A stretch of DNA of 64,000 bases, taken from contig NZ_SJPX01000004.1 of the NCBI RefSeq assembly GCF_007860175.1, positions 372,001-436,000 of the forward strand. The letters run 5' to 3'. The stretch's first letter is position 1. Each line of letters begins with the position of its first letter. The notes below the pieces were generated by a model. It made no database searches and was not told the DNA's origin. It saw only the letters and a program-made list of their open reading frames with translations. Positions 8,226-17,300 of this stretch are shown here, in pieces. This DNA is from Rubripirellula reticaptiva (lineage in GTDB: Bacteria; Planctomycetota; Planctomycetia; Pirellulales; Pirellulaceae). Both the position numbers and the translations under genes were made by a program.

Positions 8226-9582
8226 CCTGTTCGTCCTCCGTGTCCTCTAAACCGAACAGAGTCAACTGAGGAGATGCTGGTTCCTCTTCGTGAGTTGCCG
8301 GATCATAGGGAATTGCAAAATCGGCGATGACCGTTGCTGGTTCAGGCTCAATTACAACGAGAGTCTCCCCGAATAGGGTCATCTCGATTCGTGGTCGGCC
8401 ATTCGCAAGTGTTTGTCCCCAAAAGAGAACGTGGTTCAAGACTTGCGGATTGTGTTCCATTGCCTTGAGTCTGGTCGTGTATGGTCCAACCAACGCCGGG
8501 TTACATACCTTCTTGCCGTCATCCGTAAACAGAAACTTGGGAGTAACTCTCAGAAACCACTTGCTACCGAATTGCTCGAACCGGAACTCAGCCGCTAAAT
8601 GTCGCCAGAACTTGAACGTCCCATACTCATAGAACTGAACAACAGTTCGAGGCGGTGCGTCTCGCTTAGTCCGAGGACTCGTCCATGTTCGGGTAAAACT
8701 CTTGTCAGCATCGCTTTCGGTCTCACGTGGAAAATACGTCCGCCTAAAGTCCCGGTTGTAGGCCAAGCCACAGTGGTGGCAGTGGTTGCCAAACAATTGG
8801 TTGATCATGAAAACAAGGTTGTTGCGCAAATCGAAGTCGTCGAGCCAATCCGCAAACGGCATCTGGCCGATTGTCTTCACATCGCACACTTCACGAAGCA
8901 CATTCATTTCGTGGTGCAAATCGGACAACGTGTAAAGGCGTCCGTCGTGAATGCAAAACGGTGGCTTGTAGCCCTTAATCTCCTCTCGGATTCGAGTCGC
9001 CGATTTGCGACGGGTCTTGGCATACGTCAGCGTCTTCGGCAATCGCTTGACTGGCAACAGGTTCGAGTAAAGACGTTCCTGCTGGTCGAACGAAATGCGA
9101 GGTGGGCTAACTGCTGCGTACTCGCACACGTTTTCCTTTGTGTCCGCAGTAAAGATGTCGGTCGCTTTGTCGAACACGACTTCCAGCGGCGTCTGCCATA
9201 CGTCAGCCGTTTCTCGGATGTAGGTTTTGATCTCTTTGTAGTACAGCGCATCGTCATCGGGGTGATACACGATGAAGAATACGGGGAACGTGCATCTGTT
9301 CCAGTATTCGAGATCGTCGATGCGGACGGGAGTTGCGAAAGTTGGTCCGTGATCTTTCTTGATGTAGCTGCTGCCTGATTTGGCTTGCACCTTGATGATG
9401 CCACCGCTTGTCTCGAAACCGTTGCCGTCCGCTTTTGGCGTGACGACTTCAATCTCGCCGTCGATGCCAACGTCATCCTGCGAAATCACACGAAAGATGC
9501 AGTTCATCTCGTGTGTGATGACTGAAATTCGATCCAGCCCACGCAGTTCCGTGAACTTCGTAACCGGAACATTTTTCGCCAT
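8215..9582 (-). CDS. DREN (DUF4365) nuclease-APAZ, SPARDA effector
   Basis: About 455 residues from the ATG at 9582, preceded by a GAGGGAG ribosome site; the frame stays open further upstream, but the conserved domain begins with this start. Residues 8-130 are a DUF4365/PD-(D/E)xK nuclease: GIDGEIE (Asp41 and the Glu residues near 43-45) and VQAKSG (Gln66, Lys68). Residues about 260-430 match APAZ: a YNRDFRRTYFP start, FWRHLAAEF, WFLRVTPKFLFTDDG and VLFWG. A CHHCG pair of cysteines lies near residue 267. Known role of this architecture: non-specific DNA degradation after the partner Argonaute senses invading DNA. First gene of the two-gene operon; the promoter candidate is described separately. 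Confidence 0.85.
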   Translation of the reverse strand: MAKNVPVTKFTELRGLDRISVITHEMNCIFRVISQDDVGIDGEIEVVTPKADGNGFETSGGIIKVQAKSGSSYIKKDHGPTFATPVRIDDLEYWNRCTFPVFFIVYHPDDDALYYKEIKTYIRETADVWQTPLEVVFDKATDIFTADTKENVCEYAAVSPPRISFDQQERLYSNLLPVKRLPKTLTYAKTRRKSATRIREEIKGYKPPFCIHDGRLYTLSDLHHEMNVLREVCDVKTIGQMPFADWLDDFDLRNNLVFMINQLFGNHCHHCGLAYNRDFRRTYFPRETESDADKSFTRTWTSPRTKRDAPPRTVVQFYEYGTFKFWRHLAAEFRFEQFGSKWFLRVTPKFLFTDDGKKVCNPALVGPYTTRLKAMEHNPQVLNHVLFWGQTLANGRPRIEMTLFGETLVVIEPEPATVIADFAIPYDPATHEEEPASPQLTLFGLEDTEDEQDEH

Positions 9583-9642
9583 CGTTGCTTTCACTCCCTC
9601 GAAGGATTCTGGTACGGATTCCTGTGCCGCACCTGATCGACA

Positions 9643-9672
9643 AGTATAACGCACTTTGGTAAGGTTTACCAA
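9643..9672 (-). promoter_or_regulatory. SPARDA promoter with palindromic operator
   Basis: On the minus strand a -35-like TTGGTA (9672-9667) and a -10-like TATACT (9648-9643) are separated by 18 bases. A perfect 7-base inverted repeat, TTGGTAA-GGT-TTACCAA (9656-9672), covers the -35 element and the start of the spacer. Its placement in the divergent interval between the SPARDA pair and the MerR-like regulator that heads the BREX operon makes it a plausible operator. The spacer is slightly long, as in promoters controlled by MerR-family proteins, but binding by the neighbouring regulator is inference. Confidence 0.5.
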
Positions 9673-9719
9673 GGTCGTGGCGTGGACCGAATGGGGCCAC
9701 ATTGTTCAAGGAGACCGAG

Positions 9720-9932
9720 GTGGAAAATTTACGGGACTTCCTGCGTATCTCTGAAGCTGCGGATTACCTCGGCGTGTCACCAAACACGCTCCGCAACTGG
9801 GAGAACGCAGGAAAGATTGTCGCTCACCGACATCCGGTGAATGGCTATCGACTGTTCAAGAAAGAGGAACTCGATGCGCTGCTTCAGCAGTTGCAGGAGC
9901 CGCCCGATTCTTCGAGCAGCAAAACGAAATAG
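9720..9932 (+). CDS. MerR/excisionase-type helix-turn-helix regulator
   Basis: A 70-residue protein. I chose the GTG at 9720 because AAGGAG stands 7 bases before it; a TTG at 9702 is in frame but has no such site. Residues 6-60 form a MerR-like winged helix: a FLRISEAADYLGVSPNTLRNW helix-turn-helix followed by a wing containing NGYRLFKKEELDALL. There is no effector-binding domain, so it resembles excisionase-type regulators. It is first in the BREX transcription unit and divergent from the SPARDA pair. A small MerR-type gene in front of BREX genes is a common arrangement. Likely role: transcriptional control of one or both defence operons. Confidence 0.8.
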   Translation: MENLRDFLRISEAADYLGVSPNTLRNWENAGKIVAHRHPVNGYRLFKKEELDALLQQLQEPPDSSSSKTK

Positions 9933-9986
9933 AAATTGCAGGATTCGTGCAACCAGTTTTCAGAAACAACAAGCAGCGTGAGCAAA

Positions 9987-10457
9987 ATGCCGGGAGCGGA
10001 CATCGGGAAATTGAACGAAGCGATTGAGCAGGCCAGCGGTCTGTTCAACCGTCTTGTGCTGCTCGTCGCTGAAGGCGGTAGCGGCAAAACAACGCTGCTC
10101 AAAAAGATATGTGAAAATCGAACCTGCTCGTTCATTAACGTGAACCTCGGACTCAGCCAGAAGTTGTTGGAACTCCCACGTAGCAAGCGTCCTGCCAAGG
10201 TGGATCGACTTTTTGGTGAACTGGTTGAAGGCTGCGACGGCGATCTGATCGCCCTTGACGATATCGAAGTGCTTTTTGATCCCGCCCTGAAGGTTGACCC
10301 GCTTCGACTCTTGAAAGGGCACAGCCGCAACACAACACTGATCGCCTCATGGAACGGCACTTTCCACGATGGGACGTTGAGTTATGCCGAACCTGACCAC
10401 CCCGAATACAAGTCCTATCGGGATATTGATGTCGCCGTTGTGTCGGCCACGAAATAG
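9987..10457 (+). CDS. brxF: BrxF, P-loop protein of type III BREX
   Basis: About 156 residues from the ATG at 9987; upstream TTG (9936) and GTG (9978) codons are also in frame, but the typical BrxF begins shortly before the P-loop. Walker A EGGSGKTT lies near residue 32, and an acidic Walker B-like LIALDDIEVLFD lies near residue 90, followed by a sensor-like TTLIASWNG. BrxF is the small ATPase that is diagnostic of type III BREX. It sits 26 bases before brxC. The exact start is the uncertain point; the identity is supported by size, P-loop and gene order. Confidence 0.8.
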   Translation: MPGADIGKLNEAIEQASGLFNRLVLLVAEGGSGKTTLLKKICENRTCSFINVNLGLSQKLLELPRSKRPAKVDRLFGELVEGCDGDLIALDDIEVLFDPALKVDPLRLLKGHSRNTTLIASWNGTFHDGTLSYAEPDHPEYKSYRDIDVAVVSATK

Positions 10458-10483
10458 ACAACAGCCAGCCATTGATTGAAAAC

Positions 10484-13400
10484 ATGAAATACAAAGACCT
10501 GATCGACTTCGAGCCCATCGAATCCATCATCCAGTTGCGTGAAGCCGACTCGCCCGACAAGGCGAAGAGTCTGGTTGAAACGTTCGTGATCTCAAATCGC
10601 ATGGCCGAGCAATTGTCGGACGTTGTGTTCCCCAACCTTCAATTCGACAAGCCTGCTGACAACAAAGGCATCTTGATCGTCGGCAATTATGGAACGGGTA
10701 AATCCCACTTGATGTCGTTCCTCTCAGCACTGGCTGAGCATGAAGACCTCTCTGGTGCCTGCCGCAACAAAGCCGTTGCGAAAGCCGCTAAGCCAATCGC
10801 TGGCCGGTTCAAGGTAATTCGTAGCGAGATTGGCGCAACCCAGATGGGATTGCGTGACATCATCTGTGGCGAACTGGAAGACCATCTGAAAGACATGGGA
10901 GTGACATTCTCGTTTCCTCCAGCCGCCAAGGTCCGTAACAACAAAGACGGACTGACGGAGATGATGGGTAAGTTTCACGAGAAGTATCCCGACCACGGGT
11001 TGCTGATGTTTGTGGACGAACTCTTGGACTATCTGCGAAGCCGCAACGATCAGGAAGTCATCCTTGACTTGAATTTCCTGCGAGAAGTCGGAGAAGTTTG
11101 TGCCAATCTGAAGTTCCGATTCTTGGCTGGTCTTCAGGAAGCCCTATTCGACAATCCTCGATTCCAATTCGTGGCTGAGAGTATTCGGCGAGTCAAAGAC
11201 AGATTCGATCAACTCCGAATTGTTCGACAGGACGTAGCCTTTGTCGTGGCCGAACGTCTGCTGACCAAAAACGATAAACAGAGAGCGTGGATTCGTGAGC
11301 ATCTCGAAAAGTTCACACCACTCTACGACTCCATGGCCGAACGATTGGATGAGTTTGTCATGCTCTATCCGATTCACCCGGCCTACCTTGAGAAGTTTGA
11401 GTTGATCTCGATTGCTGAGAAGCGAGAGATTCTCAAAACACTCAGTGCCGAAATGCGGCGACTACTGGAGACAGACATCCCGGAGAATGAAACCGGCCTC
11501 GTAAGTTACGACTCCTACTGGAGTCACCTGCGGGACAATGCTTCGATTCGTTCACTTCCAGACGTTCGAGACGTGATCGACAAAAGCGGTGTCTTGGAGA
11601 ATCGCATCAAACAGGCATTCACTCGCAAGGCTTACACGCCAATGGCATTGCGAGTTAGCCACGGTCTTTCAGTGCATCGCCTAACCACCGACGACATTCA
11701 CGCCAAAATCGGACCCACCGCCAGCGAAATCCGTGATGACCTATGTCTCTATCACGAATCATTACCGGAAAAAAACAGCGAGTTCCTGAAGACGACCGTC
11801 CAATCGTGTCTGAATGAAATCGTCAAAACGATGAGCGGCCAGTTCATCACTCACAACAAAGAGAACGATCAGTATTACCTCGATCTCGAAAAGAACATTG
11901 ACTACGACACCGAGATCGAAAAGCGTTCGGAAAGCCTCTCTAAAAGTGAACTTGACCGCTATTACTTCGATGCACTCAAGCGAGTCATGGAATGCGTGGA
12001 CCGTCCCGAGTATGTCCCCGGCTATCGCATCTGGGAGCACGAAGTCGATTGGCAATCCCACAAGATGTTCCGTCGAGGGTATCTGTTCTTCGGCGCTCCC
12101 AACGAACGCTCGACGGCCCAACCGCCTCGTGACTTCTATCTGTATTTCATGCAGCCGTTTGAACGGCCAAAGAAAAACTGGGAAGACAACCTTGCCGATG
12201 AAGTCTTCTTCATCTTGAAGCATCCTGACGAAGCATTTGACCGAGCCTTGCGTTTGTACGCAGGTGCTCAGGCAATGGCGGCAACGGCTGGTGCTGCAAC
12301 GAAGAAGAACTACCTCGACAAAGCAGACTCACACCTGAAGGCACTGACGACATGGCTGCGGAACAATATGTTGACGGCCTTCGATGTCATTCATCAGGGT
12401 GTGTCGAAGAAGATGCTGGAATTCCTGAAAGGTCAGAAGACCGGCAACATGACCGTTCGTGAATTGGTCAACCTTGTCGGGACAGTCGCACTTGAGCCAA
12501 CGTTTGAAGAACGCTACCCCGAGTACCCGAAGTTTTCCGTTCGGCTGACCAGCGACAATATCGAAGATGCGGTTGTGAGCGGCATTCGTGCGTTGTCCGG
12601 TGGTCTGCAAAACAATCTAGCGACGGCAATCCTTGACGGACTTGAGCTTATCGACGGTGACAAGGTTCGTCCCCACGATTCACGGTATGGCAAATCGGTC
12701 ATCAAGAAACTCGACGCCAAACCATCGGGGCAAGTGCTCAATCGCAACGAGCTTCTCGAAGAAAAGTACGCCAACGTCGAATTGGAAAGCCAATACAAGC
12801 TGGAGCCCGAACTCTTCGTTCTGGTTTTGTTGTCTCTCGTTCATAGCGGCGACATCACATTGCGGCTCGTTGGGAAAGAAGCCGTTGATGCCTCGTCGCT
12901 TTCCGATGCAGGCAAAAAGCCAGTCGATGACTTTTGCAAGTTTCGTCATGTAGAACGCCCCAAAGACATCCCACTTGCATCACTTGTCGCACTGTTCGAG
13001 TTGGTCGGTCTTCCCGAAGGCATCATTCGAGATCCCAACACTCGTGAAGATGCCATTCGCCAACTCCATGAAAAGACATCAGGGATCGTCAAGCGAGTTG
13101 TTGTTGCCAAGCAGCACGCACAATCCGGCCTGCCTTGCTGGGGCCATGAATTGATTCCGCTGGAAAAGCGAAATGAATATCGCCAGCAACTGGATAACTT
13201 CCAAGCTTTTCTGGAAAAGTTGCAGGCGTTCAACACTCCGGGGAAGCTCAAGAACTTCTCGGCCTCGGTGGATGATGTGAAAGCGTATGCAGTCAGCCTT
13301 GATCTGCTTGGCGAATTGGAAGCGACAAACTTGCTAGTCGGCGAACTGATGCCGCTGACCTCGTACTTGACGATGGCAGGTTCTGCCTTGCCATCAGGTG

Positions 13401-14188
13401 ATCCGTGGATCGCAAAGTCAGAGAAGCTGTGCAACGACTGGCAACCGCAGCTTCGTGACGCAGTGAAACGAAGCGATCCAAGTTTCCGGCAGAAATTGGT
13501 TCAGGCCATTGAAAAGTGCAAGAAGGAATATCAGGAGCACTATCTTGATCTGCACAAGAAGAGCCGACTCGGCGTCAACGAAGAAGAGAAGAAGCGAAAG
13601 CTTGAAAAGGATGCTCGTCTTGACCGGCTTGGCAAACTCGCTGGCATCTCCGTTCTGTCGCACAGCAGCCTGACCGATCTGCAAGGACGACTCGGGAAAC
13701 TGAAACCGTGTTACTCGCTGATCAAGGACGATCTGAACACAAACTCTGTGTGTCCGCATTGTGCTTTTCGCCCAAGTGACGAGAAAAGCTCAGCAACCGG
13801 CGCTGTAGTGCTGGACGGGATTGATGAAGAGATCGACAAGCTGCTCGATAGCTGGGCCGAAACGATCCTCTCCGATCTTGGCGATCCAACCGTCAGCGAA
13901 AGCATCGAACTACTTGATGACGCTCAGAAGAAAGCGGTCAAGAAGCTGATCAAGGATGGCGGTCTTCCCAAGACAATCAGCACGGAACTCGTCCAAGGAA
14001 TCCACAGTGCGCTTGAGGGACTGACCCCCATCAAAGTGAAGCCGGGCGATTTGATTGGCAAGCTAAGTGATGGCAGTGCGTCCTGTACCGTCGATCAGTT
14101 TCGTAAGCGGTTCGATGAGTTCGTGACAGAAATGACTCGTGGCAAGGAAGTTGAAAAAGTCCGCATCGTCATCGAGGAAGAAAAATAG
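10484..14188 (+). CDS. brxC: BrxC, large ATPase of BREX
   Basis: About 1234 residues, from ATG 10484 (MKYKDLIDFEPIES, the usual opening of the DUF6079/BrxC family). Walker A GNYGTGKSH is near residue 66 and Walker B LMFVDELLDYL near 175. The remainder is long, helical and charged. A CPHC pair lies near residue 1090, with no obvious second pair. BrxC is an essential AAA+-like component of BREX in the cytoplasm, thought to act on DNA with PglX and PglZ. It is the second core gene of the operon and the frame is intact. It is followed by a 126-base gap, unusually large for this operon, that contains a direct repeat. Confidence 0.88.
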   Translation: MKYKDLIDFEPIESIIQLREADSPDKAKSLVETFVISNRMAEQLSDVVFPNLQFDKPADNKGILIVGNYGTGKSHLMSFLSALAEHEDLSGACRNKAVAKAAKPIAGRFKVIRSEIGATQMGLRDIICGELEDHLKDMGVTFSFPPAAKVRNNKDGLTEMMGKFHEKYPDHGLLMFVDELLDYLRSRNDQEVILDLNFLREVGEVCANLKFRFLAGLQEALFDNPRFQFVAESIRRVKDRFDQLRIVRQDVAFVVAERLLTKNDKQRAWIREHLEKFTPLYDSMAERLDEFVMLYPIHPAYLEKFELISIAEKREILKTLSAEMRRLLETDIPENETGLVSYDSYWSHLRDNASIRSLPDVRDVIDKSGVLENRIKQAFTRKAYTPMALRVSHGLSVHRLTTDDIHAKIGPTASEIRDDLCLYHESLPEKNSEFLKTTVQSCLNEIVKTMSGQFITHNKENDQYYLDLEKNIDYDTEIEKRSESLSKSELDRYYFDALKRVMECVDRPEYVPGYRIWEHEVDWQSHKMFRRGYLFFGAPNERSTAQPPRDFYLYFMQPFERPKKNWEDNLADEVFFILKHPDEAFDRALRLYAGAQAMAATAGAATKKNYLDKADSHLKALTTWLRNNMLTAFDVIHQGVSKKMLEFLKGQKTGNMTVRELVNLVGTVALEPTFEERYPEYPKFSVRLTSDNIEDAVVSGIRALSGGLQNNLATAILDGLELIDGDKVRPHDSRYGKSVIKKLDAKPSGQVLNRNELLEEKYANVELESQYKLEPELFVLVLLSLVHSGDITLRLVGKEAVDASSLSDAGKKPVDDFCKFRHVERPKDIPLASLVALFELVGLPEGIIRDPNTREDAIRQLHEKTSGIVKRVVVAKQHAQSGLPCWGHELIPLEKRNEYRQQLDNFQAFLEKLQAFNTPGKLKNFSASVDDVKAYAVSLDLLGELEATNLLVGELMPLTSYLTMAGSALPSGDPWIAKSEKLCNDWQPQLRDAVKRSDPSFRQKLVQAIEKCKKEYQEHYLDLHKKSRLGVNEEEKKRKLEKDARLDRLGKLAGISVLSHSSLTDLQGRLGKLKPCYSLIKDDLNTNSVCPHCAFRPSDEKSSATGAVVLDGIDEEIDKLLDSWAETILSDLGDPTVSESIELLDDAQKKAVKKLIKDGGLPKTISTELVQGIHSALEGLTPIKVKPGDLIGKLSDGSASCTVDQFRKRFDEFVTEMTRGKEVEKVRIVIEEEK

Positions 14189-14196
14189 ACGCAAAC

Positions 14197-14246
14197 TTGG
14201 TCACTGACTAAGTTGCTGCAAAACCCTGAAGTTGGTCACTGACTAA
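14197..14246 (+). repeat. 15-base direct repeat between brxC and the extra helicase
   Basis: TTGGTCACTGACTAA occurs perfectly at 14197-14211 and again at 14232-14246, a 35-base period. It fills much of the only sizeable gap inside the BREX operon. The repeat could be a regulator-binding pair or a scar of the insertion that brought in the downstream helicase gene. No hairpin or T-run marks a terminator here. Confidence 0.6.
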
Positions 14247-14314
14247 CCTCCACCTGACTGAGACAACCACGAAACGAAAAAACTACAAACACCAAGGCAC
14301 GTTCGGAAAATCTG

Positions 14315-17300
14315 ATGACGACGCATTTGTCAGCACGACTGGTATGGCATGATCGAGGATGGGATGGGCACGTTTGTGATCACCCCAGCCAGAATGCGTT
14401 TTGCGTTGTTCAGCAGCATATTCGTGAGTCGCTGTCGAATCCCGAGAAGCTTCAGCGAGAAGTAGATAATGCGGGCTTACCGCTGGCTGAACTCGATGGA
14501 TGGCAACCGCCGTGTTCCCGTGATCCTCTTGCTTTCTCCTCCATCGGATGCACGATCACCCACAACGATCCTCTGGACTTTCGCAGATTGCCTTCGGCAG
14601 ATGAGGAAGTTCCACCCTATTCGTTTTGCACGTCACCGTATCGCTGGATGCGTGAAGAAAACTTCCCTCAGCTTTGTGAAGACGAGCGTCTGGAGATTCG
14701 TGGACCGGATGAAGCAAAAGAAGCGGGCTGGGTCTTTGAACCGGAACGACAACGTGCGTTGCTGAAAGAGTTTTGGGGGCGGCTGGAAAAGAATCAGTCG
14801 CTGGTCTTCTTCTACTGCAACGAAGGCAATCCACTCGGTGAGAACCTGAGTCGTGTCTTGGTTGGCGTGGGACGCATCTCCAACATCGCTCAGCAAATCT
14901 ACTTTGGCACCAAGAAAGGCTACGAAGACGATTATCCGATCTGGTCTCGGTGCATCACCCACGATTACGAGAATCAGGGCTTCCGATTGCCGTATCAGGA
15001 ATACCTGCGGGAAGGGCATGATCCGTCGAACATCATCTGCACGATCCCAGACGGCACGATGCTCGACTTCTCCTACGTGGGCGAGCATGTTAGCGATGAC
15101 ACAGCAGTCGGGGCATTGGAACGCTTGCTGCAATGCGTGCAGGCAGTGCGAGATGAAAACAAGATCACTGGCGACTGGCACCGGCACATCACTTGGCTAA
15201 ATGATGTCCTGTCCGAAGTCTGGACCAATCGTGGTCCGTTTCCCGGTGCTGGCAGCGTGCTTCAGTTTCTGGGCGTCGAGGTTGGCACGGCCTTTCATCG
15301 TCAAGTGCTGATGCCTCGTATCAAGAAAGGCGAGAACGCTTGGGACTATCTGCTGGCGATTCTGGAAGGCAAACAGAAATGCGAAGAAGCCGAATACGCC
15401 AAACCGATGAAACAAGCCGCCAAGCGGTGGGCAGCTTACGGTCAGCCCAAACGTGATTTGTTGGCAAAGCTGGTTCGATTTGAAATGACACCTAAGCAAG
15501 TCAAACGAATTGCTGACGAAGACGAGCGAGCCGAAGCGGGAATCAATGCTACGCCGGAAGAACTAACCGCCAATCCTTACCTGATCTGCGAAATGGATGA
15601 GGGTGGTCCTGATCGTGACGTGGTATCACTGGAAGTCATCGACCGTGGGATGCGTCCCGAAGGTGATGCCGCCTTATTTCTGCCGAAAGGCGAATCCATT
15701 CCGCAGGACGATCCACGTCGAGTGCGTGGCTGTGCCGTGACGGTGCTGAAGAACGCAGCCGCCGAAGGCGACACTCTGCTGCCACTTGGTGAAACACTGA
15801 ACCGGATCAAGACACAGTTTCCAGAGCGTCGGGCTTGTTTGCCGGATCGGGAACTTGTTGTCGGCCAGAGTGAGTTCTATGAAGAAGCGTTGATGTTCCG
15901 GCAGGATGCCGAGCCGCCAACGATGGCACTGCGAATTCTGGCGGAACTTGAACAGGAAGTCGGCAGTCGTCTGAAACGTCGCCTCAAGCGAAAGAACGCC
16001 CCACCGCCAGCCGATTGGTCATGGGAAGCATTGCTCAAGAAAGAGTTCTCCAAAGCAGGTTCGTCGAAATTACCACCTGAAGTCGAAGAGCGAGCGAGAG
16101 CCGAGAAGGCCAAGGCATTGCAGGTTCTGTACGAATCCCGGTTCAGCACGCTGACCGGTCGAGCGGGAACCGGCAAGACCAGTGTGTTGAACGTCTTCCT
16201 GAAGGGATTGAAAGAACTGGAAGGACAGCAGCATGTGCTGTTGCTCGCTCCGACCGGCAAAGCTCGTGTACGCATGATGGATCGAACAGGCCGAGACGAC
16301 GCCATGACGATTCATCAATTGTTGATGCACAACAATTGGATCAACCCCAAGAACTTCGCTTTGCGATATCAGGGCGGCGAACAACGCTCCGCTCCTACGG
16401 TGATCATTGATGAAGCGTCGATGATCTCCATGGATTTGCTGGGGGTGCTTTTCCGAGCCTTGGATTTGAACGCCGTCAAGCGACTGATCTTGGTTGGTGA
16501 TCCAAACCAGTTGCCGCCGATTGGTCCCGGTCGTCCGTTTGTCGATGTGGTGAGTTGGTTAAAGGCGGACGAAGAAACGGTCACCAAGCATTACCCCAAG
16601 GGATTCCAGCTTTCAGCCGAGGAACGTGGCCGCTGTTACGCCCACCTGAGCGAACGTGCCCGACATGAGGACCATAACAGTCTCGCTCTGCAACTGGCCG
16701 ACGTTTACCTGAGTGATGAAGGTTCACCCGGCGATGACGAGATGCTCTCACGTGTGGCTCGACAAGACGTGGGCGGCGACTTGGAAGTCCACTTTTGGCA
16801 GGACCATGTGCAACTGGAAGTTCTTCTGCACAACCGCATGAAGCAGCTTCTGAACTTGACCGATGGTGCCAAATGTTACGAACCATTCAACACCAGCATT
16901 GGTATCGCCAACGGAAGAGACGAAGAACACGAACCGCAAAAGGCCGAACACTGGCAGATACTAAGTCCGGTAAAAAAGCACGAGTTCGGTACGACGGAAA
17001 TGAATCGCAAGATTCAGGGCCGTTTCCGGGGCGGATTATTGAACAACTCTCGTCGGCGAAAGGGCAAGCTTGCCAAGCCGTTCGGCGAGCAGGAGATCAT
17101 CTGGACTGACAAGGTGATCCAGATTTTCAACAACCGCCGCTGGTCGCAACCACGTGAAGAGAATGGACTGGATTACGTTGCCAACGGAGAAGTCGGCATC
17201 GTCACTCGCAGTTTCAAGAACAAAGGCAAAGCAGACACGATTGGCGTGGTTTTCTCGACGCAGCCAAAGGTGATGTACTACTACAAACGTGGCGAAGTCG

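Noticed and set aside
8599-9378. A 259-residue open frame on the plus strand
   Set aside because: Lies wholly antisense to the DREN-APAZ gene, which has clear domain motifs; the plus-strand translation has no family features.
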